NCBI GenBank assembly: GCA_050252335.1
Contig: JBFWLB010000012.1
Span: forward strand, 1-55,419
Length of the DNA stretch: 55,419 nucleotides
Source: Berkiella_A sp050252335
Lineage (GTDB): Bacteria > Pseudomonadota > Gammaproteobacteria > Berkiellales > Berkiellaceae
Reading direction: 5' to 3'
How positions within the stretch are numbered: the first letter of the stretch is position 1; every line of letters begins with the position of its first letter. Positions 8,699 through 18,257 of the stretch are shown one piece after another. The position numbers were made by a program, and so were the translations under genes. The notes below the pieces were generated by a model that did no database searches, was not told where the DNA came from, and was given only the letters and a program-made list of their open reading frames with translations.

Positions 8699-8765
8699 AA
8701 AAATCTCTCTGCTTATACAACTACGCGGTAAAAGCGTCTTCTTTTACTAAAGTAAGAAGATTATG
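8699..8765. repeat. Decayed right half of a type A palindromic element, overlapping the phaC 3' end
   Basis: AAATCTCTCTGCTTATACA, CTACGC, AGCGTCT and TTTACTAAAGTAAGAA line up in order with the right half of the element at 7026-7197 (AAATCCCTCTGCTCGTACA, CTACGC, AGCGTCT, TTTACAAAGTGAGAA). Most differences are transitions. The stop codon and last residues of the PHA synthase lie inside it. The rest of the 8519-8720 gap shows no gene. Confidence 0.65.
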
Positions 8766-9692
8766 TGTCCACTCATAAATATTACCCGGCAAAACAGCGA
8801 GTCCGGCACGTCCCATCATAACGCCAATATGGCCACCTGGATGCTTAATTTCTTGATAGAGAGAAGGATGAATATGCTGAGAAAGTGCTGCAGCACACGC
8901 CATAGGCCATATGGGATCATGAGCCGCATAAATATTCAGAACTGGTATCTGTAGTGATTGAAGCTTTAATAACTTTCCATCTATAACCAAACGTTGATTG
9001 ACTAATGCATTCTCTTGAATACAATTTTTGGTAAATTGAAAAAAGGTCTTGCCCGCTTGTAAAGGACAATCCCAAGCCCATGCCTCTACTCTCTTTATGA
9101 GTTCAGATTCAGAGGTCAAGCCAGCTTCTTTTAATAATTTTATTTTCTTAAGTGAGAATAAAAATGGGCTTACTGAAAAAATCGTTTGATTAATACACCA
9201 ACCTGGCACATTCATCATTCTTTTCTCAATATCATTTAAATTCATATATTTGATCATTTGATATATACGATTACCCGGAACATGAAAATCAATGGGCGTT
9301 ACTAATAAAATGATGCCACAAAGTCGCTCTGATTTTCGCAAGGCATAACATAAATTAAAGTAACCGCCTTGGCAGATCCCCATTAATAATAGTTTCTTCT
9401 CTTCACGTACATATACATTTTCAACAGCACAGTGAATATCACCCATAATATAATCATCTAAGGATTTAGAATGTTCGCTATGTGTTGGCGGACACCATTC
9501 AATCAAATAAATGCTAAAACCTAGATTTAAAAGGTGATTGATAAAAGACCGCTCAGGGCTAATATCTAAGATTGCAGGAGAATTTACGAGTGCAAAAGTA
9601 ATGAGAATAGGCGGTAGATCGTGTTCAGGCTTTTGACTTGGATAATGGTATAAATCAAAGCCTTTAAGGTGTGCTATTTTATATCTGATCAT
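8721..9692 (-). CDS. phaC: Class III-type poly(3-hydroxyalkanoate) synthase subunit PhaC
   Basis: Polymerises hydroxyacyl-CoA into PHA storage granules. The 323-residue alpha/beta hydrolase has the PHA-synthase lipase box GICQGG, with Cys in place of Ser as nucleophile, AAHDPIWP carrying the expected catalytic Asp, and HPGGHIGVMMG with the catalytic His. Length suits the short class III form that needs a PhaE partner. It overlaps the upstream small gene by 14 bp, implying co-translation. The C-terminal residues fall in a repeat remnant (8699-8765). No phaA/phaB is present here, so the monomer source is unknown. Confidence 0.87.
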   Translation of the reverse strand: MIRYKIAHLKGFDLYHYPSQKPEHDLPPILITFALVNSPAILDISPERSFINHLLNLGFSIYLIEWCPPTHSEHSKSLDDYIMGDIHCAVENVYVREEKKLLLMGICQGGYFNLCYALRKSERLCGIILLVTPIDFHVPGNRIYQMIKYMNLNDIEKRMMNVPGWCINQTIFSVSPFLFSLKKIKLLKEAGLTSESELIKRVEAWAWDCPLQAGKTFFQFTKNCIQENALVNQRLVIDGKLLKLQSLQIPVLNIYAAHDPIWPMACAAALSQHIHPSLYQEIKHPGGHIGVMMGRAGLAVLPGNIYEWTHNLLTLVKEDAFTA

Positions 9693-9993
9693 ATCTTTGC
9701 ATGCTAGGTAGAATGTTCATTAGATTTGTACCTAGCCATTTCTGTACTTCATCCTCCCCTAGCCACTCACCATAGGCGATATCTAATGACAACATCCACT
9801 CTTCAAACAGCCTTTCACTTTCTAAATGAGCATAGTCAAAAGACCAATAATAAAAGCTCAGTTTATAATAAAATAAACAAAGCGCTCGCATATAAAATTT
9901 TTTTTGGTGAGGCAAAATCTGCGAAGAGAAATGGCTTAGAAAGTCATTCTGTTCATGGGGGAATGTAAAAAAAGAATCAGGCCTTAAATCCAT
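9679..9993 (-). CDS. Small PhaE-like subunit, 104 aa
   Basis: Very short and helical, rich in Phe, Tyr and Trp. The C-terminal half (LFEEWMLSLDIAYGEWLGED then WLGTNLMNIL) resembles the conserved core of PhaE (LY-LW-x-AEEAY, later GELVNALM), the activating subunit of class III PHA synthases. PhaE is usually above 300 residues, so this would be a strongly reduced form. Its 3' end overlaps phaC by 14 bp on the same strand, the strongest support for a partner role. The ribosome site is weak. If not PhaE-like, it is a phaC-coupled protein of unknown function. Confidence 0.6.
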   Translation of the reverse strand: MDLRPDSFFTFPHEQNDFLSHFSSQILPHQKKFYMRALCLFYYKLSFYYWSFDYAHLESERLFEEWMLSLDIAYGEWLGEDEVQKWLGTNLMNILPSMQRYDQI

Positions 9994-10044
9994 TTACTGC
10001 TATCCCAGCAACTACACTGTAACAATGAGCTAAGCAAAGATTAC

Positions 10045-10070
10045 CGCCTCTCTTAATGTTAGGAGAGGCG
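10045..10070. other. Hairpin between pnp and the phaC unit
   Basis: CGCCTCTC / GAGAGGCG stem with a 10-nt loop, about 80 bp after the pnp stop. No T-run follows on either strand, so it may stabilise the pnp transcript end rather than terminate it. Confidence 0.5.
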
Positions 10071-10146
10071 CTATGATTATACTTCGCGATCAGGCTCTAT
10101 TGAAAACGAATGTTACAGTACTTCTTTATATATCGTAAAAATCGAA

Positions 10147-12264
10147 TCAAGAAGGTGCTGTTTCGAGCTCAGCTTCCAAGTTTTTCATACTGAGTTTAAT
10201 GCGACCTTGACGATCAATTTCAAGTACTTTCACTTTGATCGTTTGTCCTTCATTCAATACTTGTCTGATGTCGCTGATACGCTCATTTGAAATCTGAGAA
10301 ATATGCAACAAACCATCTTTACCAGGCAGTATGGTTACAAAGGCACCAAAATCAACTAAACGTGCTACTTTACCCTCATAGATCTCATTTAACTTAACAT
10401 CCATCGTGAGTAATTTAATGCGTCTTAACGCCTCTTCGCAAGAAGCGGAGTCATTCGCTAAAATATGAACGGTACCATCATCTTCAATATCAATATTGGC
10501 TGTTGTTTCCTCAATGATTGTACGAATCACTGCGCCACCTTTACCAATAACATCTCTGATCTTATCAGGATGAATTTTCAAGGTATGCATACGAGGTGCG
10601 AATTCTGACATTTCAGTACGATGAGAACTGATAGCATTTTTCATAATATTTAAAATATGCAATCTGCCTGCTTTTGCTTGGTCTAAAGCAACAGACATAA
10701 TATCTCTGGTAATACCATCAATTTTGATATCCATCTGTAAAGCAGTTACACCATTTTCTGTACCAGCTACTTTAAAGTCCATATCACCGAGGTGATCTTC
10801 ATCGCCTAAAATATCTGACAATATTGCAAAGGTATCCTGCTCTTTGATAAGTCCCATTGCAATACCTGCTACAGCGCCTTTCAAAGGAACACCTGCATCC
10901 ATCAATGACAAGCTTGTACCACATACGCTCGCCATAGAGCTTGAACCATTTGATTCCGTAATTTCAGAAACAACGCGCATTACATAAGGAAATTCTTTTG
11001 AATCTGGTAATACAGCTTGAATAGCGCGTTTTGCTAAACGACCATGACCAATTTCACGACGTTTAGGGCTTCCCATCATACCTACTTCACCCACACAATA
11101 TGGAGGGAAGTTGTAATGCAACATGAAAGGATCTTTCTTCTCACCACAAGCACTATCAATGACTTGCGCATCTCGGCTTGTGCCTAATGTAGTAACCACA
11201 ACAGCCTGTGTTTCACCACGTGTAAAGAAAGCAGAACCATGTGTTCTTGGTAATACACCAGTTTGAACAGAAATTTGTCTGATGGTCTGTGTATCTCTAC
11301 CATCAATACGAGGCTCACCTTGTAAAATACGACCTCTAACAATCTTCTTCTCAAGAGAAGATACAGCTCCAGAAATTTTACTATCACTATATTTCTGCTG
11401 GCCTTCATCATTTAATTCTAATTTGAGTGCCTCAACAACAGATTTGCGCACTTCTTTCAACAAGCGATATCGCTGTTCTTTATTTGGGATTAAATAAGCT
11501 TCAGTAAGCTTTTGTTCAGCCACTTCTTTTACTTTTGCATCAAGTGTAAAGTCTGGCTCAGGTGCTTTCCAATTCCATGCAGGTTTACCCACTGCATCTT
11601 TAAGTGCTTGAACCGCTTTAATGATAATCTGCATTTGCTCATGACCAAACATCACGGCTTCTAACATGGTTTCTTCTGAAAGCTCGCCCGCTTCTGACTC
11701 AACCATTAAAACAGAATCAGAGGTTCCAGCAACGACGAGATCTAATTTAGATTTTGCTAGCTGTGAATTTGTAGGATTTAATACAAATTCGCCATCAATA
11801 TAACCAACTCTTGCACCACCCACAGGACCATTAAACGGTATCCCTGAAATTGCAAGCGCTGCTGAAGCACCAATCAACGAAGGAATGTCTGGATTAATCT
11901 CAGGATTAATAGACATAACAGTTGCAACAATTTGTACTTCGTTAAAAAAATCATCTGGGAATAAGGGGCGAAGAGGTCTGTCGATAAGGCGGGAAGTGAG
12001 TGTTTCGCTCTCTGATGGGCGTCCTTCTCGTTTGAAGAAGCCTCCAGGAATGCGACCCGCAGCATACATTCTTTCTTGATAATTAACCGTTAAAGGAAAA
12101 AAATCCTTACCCGCAGCTGCATCCTCAACACCAACAACTGTTACTAAAACAACGGTGCCATCCATGTTAACCATGACTGCTCCGGTTGCTTGCCTTGCGA
12201 CCACCCCTGTTTCAAGGGTAACGATATGATGGCCGTACTGAAATGTCTTAACACATGTTGCCAC
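10147..12264 (-). CDS. pnp: Polynucleotide phosphorylase
   Basis: Phosphorolytic 3'-5' exoribonuclease and degradosome component. The 705-residue protein has two RNase PH domains (about 1-230 and 310-545), a KH domain (IRDVIGKGGAVIRTI) and an S1 domain (VARLVDFGAFVTILPGKDGL) at the C-terminus. FFKREGRPSE and GRDTQTIR are typical PNPase motifs. Length is normal. It follows rpsO by 54 bp, the classic rpsO-pnp unit, which in E. coli is controlled through leader cleavage; whether that holds here cannot be read from the sequence. Confidence 0.97.
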   Translation of the reverse strand: MATCVKTFQYGHHIVTLETGVVARQATGAVMVNMDGTVVLVTVVGVEDAAAGKDFFPLTVNYQERMYAAGRIPGGFFKREGRPSESETLTSRLIDRPLRPLFPDDFFNEVQIVATVMSINPEINPDIPSLIGASAALAISGIPFNGPVGGARVGYIDGEFVLNPTNSQLAKSKLDLVVAGTSDSVLMVESEAGELSEETMLEAVMFGHEQMQIIIKAVQALKDAVGKPAWNWKAPEPDFTLDAKVKEVAEQKLTEAYLIPNKEQRYRLLKEVRKSVVEALKLELNDEGQQKYSDSKISGAVSSLEKKIVRGRILQGEPRIDGRDTQTIRQISVQTGVLPRTHGSAFFTRGETQAVVVTTLGTSRDAQVIDSACGEKKDPFMLHYNFPPYCVGEVGMMGSPKRREIGHGRLAKRAIQAVLPDSKEFPYVMRVVSEITESNGSSSMASVCGTSLSLMDAGVPLKGAVAGIAMGLIKEQDTFAILSDILGDEDHLGDMDFKVAGTENGVTALQMDIKIDGITRDIMSVALDQAKAGRLHILNIMKNAISSHRTEMSEFAPRMHTLKIHPDKIRDVIGKGGAVIRTIIEETTANIDIEDDGTVHILANDSASCEEALRRIKLLTMDVKLNEIYEGKVARLVDFGAFVTILPGKDGLLHISQISNERISDIRQVLNEGQTIKVKVLEIDRQGRIKLSMKNLEAELETAPS

Positions 12265-12318
12265 TAGAAGATCCTTTTGGAATAAGTTGAAAAAATGTAC
12301 GCCAAAGCGCTACTTGGA

Positions 12319-12588
12319 TTAGCGACGTAATCCTAAAGTATCGAGTAATTTCTTATAGGTTTCTGGTTTTGTACGCTTCACATAATCAAGTAACTTTCTA
12401 CGTCTGGCCACAAGATTCATTAAGCCTCGACGAGAATGCTTATCTTTTTTATGGTCTCTCAAATGCTCAGTTAAATAATTGATTCGAGACGTCAACAAAG
12501 CAACCTGAACTTCTGGTGAGCCGGTGTCGCCATCAAATCGTCGATAACCCTCAACAATTTGGGCCTTAGCTTGAACTGACAAAGTCAT
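12319..12588 (-). CDS. rpsO: 30S ribosomal protein S15
   Basis: Primary 16S rRNA-binding protein of the platform. The 89-residue product has the full family pattern: GDTGSPEVQVALLT, INYLTEHL, HKKDKHSRRGL and LLDYVK. AGGAGTGG precedes the ATG. It begins the rpsO-pnp unit and has its own likely promoter in the 141-bp gap after truB. Confidence 0.98.
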   Translation of the reverse strand: MTLSVQAKAQIVEGYRRFDGDTGSPEVQVALLTSRINYLTEHLRDHKKDKHSRRGLMNLVARRRKLLDYVKRTKPETYKKLLDTLGLRR

Positions 12589-12672
12589 ATACCACTCCTA
12601 AACACGACACAATTTTAAATATTTTTTAGTTAGTTATTTTATTCATATTAAAATACAAATAAATACTCTTGG

Positions 12673-12699
12673 ATTTTATCACAAGAATTTCATTGACAA
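12673..12699 (-). promoter_or_regulatory. Likely sigma-70 promoter of rpsO-pnp
   Basis: On the minus strand: TTGTCA (12694-12699), a 15-nt spacer, and TAAAAT (12673-12678) preceded by TGA, forming an extended -10 element. The leader before rpsO would be about 80 nt and very AT-rich. Confidence 0.55.
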
Positions 12700-12729
12700 T
12701 ACCCCTTTAGGAAGGAGTAACAAAAGCGC

Positions 12730-13647
12730 TTAAGTTGTTGCAACTTGCAACAACCGTCGAGGCGCTACACGCCCATCTTCTAAATATTCACCAACCCCCA
12801 TAAACTCACCGAGGTGGTTTTTCAGAGAGATCCAACCTTCACTACGTTGTCCAACCCTGACTGCTTGACCATTGCGCAAATAAAATGCCATTGCTTCAGG
12901 CAATATTATTTCTGGATAAGTCGCAAGTGCTGTTTCAATCGGTAAAATATATTGTCTAGCTTCCAGACCAGCTTCTTCTACTGCATTTAGAGCAATCATA
13001 GGATTATCTTTAAAACTTCCTACCCATTCTCTGCGCAAAGCAATCACGTGTGCTCCACATCCCATCGCTTTGCCGAGGTCTTCAACTAAGGTTCTAATAT
13101 AAGTACCTTTGCTACATTCAACGACTAAAGATAGCGTGCTCTGCTCTTCAGACTGCTCAAAACTTTCTAGCTCTAATTTAAATATGTTAATTCTACGCGA
13201 CGGCCTTTCTACTTCCTGACCCGCGCGCGCTAGCTTATATAAGGGCTGGCCTTTATATTTCAATGCAGAATACATAGAAGGAATTTGATCTATCTCACCT
13301 CTGAAATCAGCAATCATAGATTCAATATAAGTATCGGTAAGTACGGGAACAGGTCGCGTTTGTATCACTTCACCTTCACTATCACCCGTTTTTGTCTGTT
13401 CGCCCAATTTTGCAACAACACGATAGCATTTATCTGCTTCTAACAAGAAACGTGCAAATTTAGTAGCTTCGCCAAAACACAAGGGCAACATACCACTGGC
13501 AAGAGGATCTAAACTGCCGGTATGACCTGCTTTTTTGATCCCTAAGAATCTTTTAGCCAAGCATAAAGCTTGATTTGAAGAAATACCACTGGGTTTATCT
13601 AACAGTAAAATACCATGAGAGGAATGACTCTGATTAAGAGAGCTCAT
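12730..13647 (-). CDS. truB: tRNA pseudouridine-55 synthase TruB
   Basis: Converts U55 of tRNA to pseudouridine in the T-loop. The 305-residue protein has the catalytic motif GHTGSLDPLASGMLP with Asp47, the tRNA-contact segment KCYRVVAKLG, and a short C-terminal domain. CGGAG six nt before the ATG lies inside the last codons of rbfA, which ends 3 bp upstream, so translation is probably coupled. Part of the nusA-infB operon. Confidence 0.96.
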   Translation of the reverse strand: MSSLNQSHSSHGILLLDKPSGISSNQALCLAKRFLGIKKAGHTGSLDPLASGMLPLCFGEATKFARFLLEADKCYRVVAKLGEQTKTGDSEGEVIQTRPVPVLTDTYIESMIADFRGEIDQIPSMYSALKYKGQPLYKLARAGQEVERPSRRINIFKLELESFEQSEEQSTLSLVVECSKGTYIRTLVEDLGKAMGCGAHVIALRREWVGSFKDNPMIALNAVEEAGLEARQYILPIETALATYPEIILPEAMAFYLRNGQAVRVGQRSEGWISLKNHLGEFMGVGEYLEDGRVAPRRLLQVATT

Positions 13648-13650
13648 GCA

Positions 13651-14043
13651 TTACTCCGAATTATTATCGTTATCTTCTTCAGCAGGAGATGCGTTGAATG
13701 GAGACACTTCATCTAATAGCTTGCCCACGCGATTTGCTTGAATGGTAGTATCATCATAATAAAATCTAAGATTTGGCAGCGAGCGAAACGTTACACGCTT
13801 GGCAAGCGTCGTGCGGATGAATCCTGCGGCATTATTCAAAATACGTACGGATTCCTTTGCTTTATCATCCGGCAATACAGTAACGTAAACTTTAGCATGT
13901 TTCATATCTTTAGAGACAATAACCCCAGTTACCGTCACCATTTTGGCAAGCCTAGGATCATTGATCTCTTGTTGGATAATGGTTGCGAGTGATGCCTGCA
14001 TAAAATCTTGTATACGATCAATACGACTAAAATCACTCGCCAT
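13651..14043 (-). CDS. rbfA: Ribosome-binding factor A
   Basis: Binds the 30S precursor during late 16S 5'-end maturation; important at low temperature. About 130 residues with the KH-type fold and the typical segments IQDFMQASLATIIQQEINDP, HAKVYVTVLP and LRFYYDDT. The start is placed at ATG 14043 (MASDFSR); a TTG at 14055 would add four residues but has no better ribosome site. The tail is acidic (EEDNDNNSE). Confidence 0.94.
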   Translation of the reverse strand: MASDFSRIDRIQDFMQASLATIIQQEINDPRLAKMVTVTGVIVSKDMKHAKVYVTVLPDDKAKESVRILNNAAGFIRTTLAKRVTFRSLPNLRFYYDDTTIQANRVGKLLDEVSPFNASPAEEDNDNNSE

Positions 14044-14081
14044 AACAAAACCCAACTATCATATAATTACTACTTACACAC

Positions 14082-16718
14082 TTAGATTTCAGGTTTAACT
14101 TCAACCTTTTCATAAACTTCTATCATGTCCCCAGGTTTAACATCATTGTAGTTTTTAACACCAATACCACACTCAGTACCGTGACGAACTTCTTTGACAT
14201 CATCTTTAAAACGTCTTAATGATTCGAGCTGACCTTCATAGATAACGATTTCATTTCTCAATACTCGAATTGGCAAATTACGTGTAATCATGCCTTCAAC
14301 AACCATACAACCTGCAATAGCACCGAACTTAGAAGAACGGAACACATCTCTTACCATTGCCAGTCCTACAATTTGCTCTCTAAAGACAGGTCCAATTAAA
14401 CCATGAATTGCAGATTTAACACTATCAATCACATCATAGATAATACTAAAGTAGTGAATTGAAATACCTTCTCTTTCTGCTGTTTTACGTGCCGTACTAT
14501 CAGCACGAACGTTGAAACCAATGATAATGCCCTTTGAAGCCATTGCTAAATTCACATCGGACTCATTTAAACCGCCTACACCTTTAGAGACAACATTCAC
14601 AGTAACCTGTGGTGTAGACAATTGCTGTAAAACTTCCGCTAATGCTTCAACAGAACCTTGAACATCCGCCTTTAAAACAATGTTTAACTGTTGAACAACG
14701 CCTTCTTGCATGCGTTCCATAAAGCCTTCTAATTTAGAGGCTTGCTGTCTTGCCAAATAAGTTTCTCGGTACTTGCCTTGTCTAAAGAGAGAGATTTCTC
14801 TTGCTTTACGCTCATCTTTGACAACAGTCATTTCATCGCCCGCTTGTGGCGCGCCTGAAAGACCAATCACTTCAACCGGCATAGAAGGGCCTGCGGATTC
14901 AATTTCTTTACCCGTATCGCCGATCATTGCACGCACACGTCCATAACAAGAACCAGCGATAATAATATCACCTTTGCGCAAAGTACCTTCTTGTACTAAC
15001 AATGTTGCAACTGAGCCCTTGCCTTTGTCCAAGCGAGACTCAATCACCACACCACTGGCTGGACAATTTTGAATAGACTTAAGTTCAAGTACTTCAGCTT
15101 GTAATAAAATGGCTTCTAATAAATCGTCTATCCCTTGGCCGGTTTTGGCAGAAACCGGAACAAACATGTAATCCCCACCCCACTCTTCAGAGATGACCTC
15201 TTGAACAGAAAGTTCGGTTTTAACACGATCCATATCAATGCCGTCTTTATCAACTTTGTTGATAGCAACAACCATAGGAACACGTGCAGCTTTTGCATGC
15301 TGAATAGCTTCAATAGTTTGTGGCTTAACACCATCATCCGCAGCAACAACCAACACAACGACGTCTGTACATTTTGCACCACGCGCACGCATTGCACTAA
15401 ATGCTGCGTGACCAGGTGTGTCTAAGAAAGTGATCATGCCGCGCTCTGTACTTACAGAGTAGGCACCAATATGTTGCGTGATACCACCTGCTTCACCTGA
15501 AGCAACTTTGGTTCTACGAATATAATCAAGTAAAGAGGTCTTACCGTGATCCACATGTCCCATGATGGTAACAATAGGTGCTCTATTGAGCTGCTCACCT
15601 TCATGAACAACGTTCAATTCATCTTCAACGGTATCCATATTTTGCAAGAGTGCTTTATGTCCCATCTCTTCACAAATCAACACAGCAGTATCTTGATCAA
15701 TGACTTGATTGATCGTAGCCATGATTCCCATTTTCATAAGGACTTTAATCACTTCCACGGCTTTCACAGCCATTTTCTGGGCTAAATCAGAAACGGTAAT
15801 GGTTTCTGGAATGACAACATCCTTAATAACCGGCTGCGTTGGCTTTTCAAAACCATGCTTAGAAAGTAAATCTTGTTTTTTAGATTTATCTTTTTTACGA
15901 CGCTTACCACGAAAATCTTCTTCGCTATTGGCAGCAGAAACGTCACGAATCTTCTTACCACCGGGTGCGGGCTGCTGCTGTTTAGTCGCAGGTTGTTTAG
16001 CCTTCTTGGCAGCATTTTTGAAATCTTCTTCTTTAGAATCTTTCTTCTTTTTAACGTCTTTCTTATCTTTTTTATCTTTATCCTGCTTGTCTTTGTTATC
16101 AACAACAGTTTTAGCTTTATCCGTAGGCGCAACAACCGCCTCTTCTTTCACAGCAGCAATAGGATCAATAATGATTTCTTCAGGAACAGGCTCAGATACA
16201 GCAACCACTGCCTCTGTGTTTTCAGCAGCTTCCGATACAATAGCTGGCTCATCCAGTGCTATGTCGTTTTCTTGTGCAACAACAGCAGGAACAACATCAT
16301 CTGCTTGTTCAGTAAGCTCTTGTGTTACTTGCTCTACTTCTGTTGGTAATTCTTCAACTGGAACGTCTAATTCTTCTTGAATACCACCTTCTTCAAGGGG
16401 GTGTGCACGCCGAATAAACTGTCGACGCTTTTTACGAACAACGGTAACTGTTTTAGCGCTGGTAGAACCTGGTCTTTTCACGCTCAAAGCACTGACCTGT
16501 TCTCTTGTAACGGTGAATTGGGTGACGCCTCTTTGCAAAGTGCTTGCATCACCATGATCCATTTTTAACTTTTCGAGTAATTTTTGCTTTTGCTCATCTG
16601 TAACTAAATGTTGTAAACCTTGCCCACATTCAATGCCTGCGGCTATTAGCTGTTCTAATAACCGCTCAGGGGAGATTTTTAATTTTTCAGCATACTGCGC
16701 GACAGATATTTCAGACAT
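14082..16718 (-). CDS. infB: Translation initiation factor IF-2
   Basis: GTPase that places initiator tRNA on the 30S subunit. The 878-residue protein has an IF2 N-domain at the start, a long acidic then Lys-rich low-complexity linker (about 110-300), and the GTPase domain with GHVDHGKT (387-394), DTPGHAAF and NKVD, followed by the domains ending in the fMet-tRNA-binding C-terminus. TGGAGGCG precedes the ATG. It lies 24 bp after nusA in the conserved operon. The biased linker produces long spurious open frames on other strands. Confidence 0.97.
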   Translation of the reverse strand: MSEISVAQYAEKLKISPERLLEQLIAAGIECGQGLQHLVTDEQKQKLLEKLKMDHGDASTLQRGVTQFTVTREQVSALSVKRPGSTSAKTVTVVRKKRRQFIRRAHPLEEGGIQEELDVPVEELPTEVEQVTQELTEQADDVVPAVVAQENDIALDEPAIVSEAAENTEAVVAVSEPVPEEIIIDPIAAVKEEAVVAPTDKAKTVVDNKDKQDKDKKDKKDVKKKKDSKEEDFKNAAKKAKQPATKQQQPAPGGKKIRDVSAANSEEDFRGKRRKKDKSKKQDLLSKHGFEKPTQPVIKDVVIPETITVSDLAQKMAVKAVEVIKVLMKMGIMATINQVIDQDTAVLICEEMGHKALLQNMDTVEDELNVVHEGEQLNRAPIVTIMGHVDHGKTSLLDYIRRTKVASGEAGGITQHIGAYSVSTERGMITFLDTPGHAAFSAMRARGAKCTDVVVLVVAADDGVKPQTIEAIQHAKAARVPMVVAINKVDKDGIDMDRVKTELSVQEVISEEWGGDYMFVPVSAKTGQGIDDLLEAILLQAEVLELKSIQNCPASGVVIESRLDKGKGSVATLLVQEGTLRKGDIIIAGSCYGRVRAMIGDTGKEIESAGPSMPVEVIGLSGAPQAGDEMTVVKDERKAREISLFRQGKYRETYLARQQASKLEGFMERMQEGVVQQLNIVLKADVQGSVEALAEVLQQLSTPQVTVNVVSKGVGGLNESDVNLAMASKGIIIGFNVRADSTARKTAEREGISIHYFSIIYDVIDSVKSAIHGLIGPVFREQIVGLAMVRDVFRSSKFGAIAGCMVVEGMITRNLPIRVLRNEIVIYEGQLESLRRFKDDVKEVRHGTECGIGVKNYNDVKPGDMIEVYEKVEVKPEI

Positions 16719-16742
16719 AGGCGCCTCCAGATATGTGTCGAC

Positions 16743-18257
16743 CTAATTCTCTATAAACCAATGTGCTCTCGCAACCATAATAAGTTTTGCTGCTTTTTCT
16801 TCATCAAGACCCGTGATTTGCACAAGATCATCAACTGATAACTCAGCTAAATCATCTCTTGTTACAACATCACTTGTTGCTAGTTGATAAGCAAGCTGTT
16901 TGTCCATACCTTCCAAAGCTAACAATTCTTCAGTTGGCGCTTTTTCTTCTAAACGTTCTTCTTTCTCAATTGCTTGTGTTAACAAATTGTCTTTTGCTCG
17001 CGATCTTAATTGGTTAAGCGTCTCTTCATCTAATCCTTCCACTTCTAAAAGCTCCTGAGTTGGCACATAAGCAATTTCTTCAATCGTCGTAAATCCTGCC
17101 TCTACAAACCCTGCAGCTAACGCTTCATTAATTTGTAGATTATCCATAAAGAGGCTAGAAATTCTTTCAAACTCTTCTTGTTCACGCGTTTGCGCTTGCT
17201 GTTCTGAAATAACATTCAATTCCCAACCCGTTAAATGGCTGGCAAGCCTGACGTTTTGACCATTTCGACCAATAGCTGCAGATTGCTGATCTTCTTGAAC
17301 AATCACATCCATTGTATGAGTATCGTCATCAATGATGATGCTCGAAACTTCAGCTGGCGCAAGAGAATTAATCACATATTGAGCAGGATCATCATTCCAC
17401 AAGACAATATCAACGCGCTCACCACCCAATTCATTTGAAACAGCTTGAACTCTGGCACCACGCATACCAACACATGCACCAATTGGATCAATTCTGTTGT
17501 CTTTGGCTAAAACAGCGATTTTAGCACGACTGCCTGGATCTCTGGCAGCAGCTTTGAGCTCTATTAAACCATCACCAATTTCAGGCACTTCAATTTTAAA
17601 AAGCTCAATTAGCATTTCTGAGCAAGTTCGGCTGATAATAAGCTGTGGCCCTCGAGCGTCTTTTTTTACATCTTGTAAATACGCACGCACTCTGTCTCCA
17701 ATGCGTAGCATTTCTTTGGGCAGCATGTCACCTCGTTTGAGCAAGGCTTCCGCATTATTACCTAATTCTATAATTAAGAAATCGCGTGTTACTTTTTTAA
17801 CGGTGCCGGCAATTAATTGCCCCACTTTTTGCAGATATTCATCAGCAACTTGATCACGCTTTGCTGCTCTTAAGCGTTGTGCAATCACTTGCTTAGCTGT
17901 TTGAGCTGCTATACGACCAAAAGCAATAGAGTCAATTTTTTCTTCAATTATGTCGCCAACGGCAAGCTTAGCATCACGTGCATGAGCTTGCTCTAAAGTA
18001 AGTTCTGCGTCTGGATTTTGCACACCAATTGCATCACCAAATTCATCTACGGCATTTTCATCTACAACTAACCATAAACGAAAGGTCTCGTAATCACCTG
18101 TTTGACGATCGATGATAACTTTGATATTCCACTCTGCGCCATATCGCTTTTTAGTAGCAGACTCTAGTGCTGCTTCTAATGCCTCAAATACGACTTCTTT
18201 GGGCACATTTTTTTCATTTGAAACTGCGTCGACAACTAATTTAATTTCATTATTCAT
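16743..18257 (-). CDS. nusA: Transcription termination/antitermination factor NusA
   Basis: RNA-polymerase-bound factor for pausing, termination and antitermination. The 504-residue protein shows the N-terminal polymerase-binding domain, S1 (about 135-200), two KH domains including IGACVGMRGARVQAV and IGRNGQNVRLAS, and two C-terminal acidic helical repeats as in E. coli. Start overlaps the end of rimP by 4 bp. Confidence 0.97.
   Translation of the reverse strand: MNNEIKLVVDAVSNEKNVPKEVVFEALEAALESATKKRYGAEWNIKVIIDRQTGDYETFRLWLVVDENAVDEFGDAIGVQNPDAELTLEQAHARDAKLAVGDIIEEKIDSIAFGRIAAQTAKQVIAQRLRAAKRDQVADEYLQKVGQLIAGTVKKVTRDFLIIELGNNAEALLKRGDMLPKEMLRIGDRVRAYLQDVKKDARGPQLIISRTCSEMLIELFKIEVPEIGDGLIELKAAARDPGSRAKIAVLAKDNRIDPIGACVGMRGARVQAVSNELGGERVDIVLWNDDPAQYVINSLAPAEVSSIIIDDDTHTMDVIVQEDQQSAAIGRNGQNVRLASHLTGWELNVISEQQAQTREQEEFERISSLFMDNLQINEALAAGFVEAGFTTIEEIAYVPTQELLEVEGLDEETLNQLRSRAKDNLLTQAIEKEERLEEKAPTEELLALEGMDKQLAYQLATSDVVTRDDLAELSVDDLVQITGLDEEKAAKLIMVARAHWFIEN

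Noticed and set aside
10045..10070. Rho-independent terminator for pnp
   Set aside because: The stem is good but there is no T-run on either strand, so it is listed only as a hairpin.
15873..16349. 158-codon Phe/Asn-rich plus-strand frame inside infB
   Set aside because: Antisense shadow of the Lys-rich linker; no start signal.
15709..16380. 223-codon plus-strand open frame inside infB
   Set aside because: Ser/Thr-rich translation of the antisense of the low-complexity IF-2 linker; other frames there are also open for the same compositional reason.
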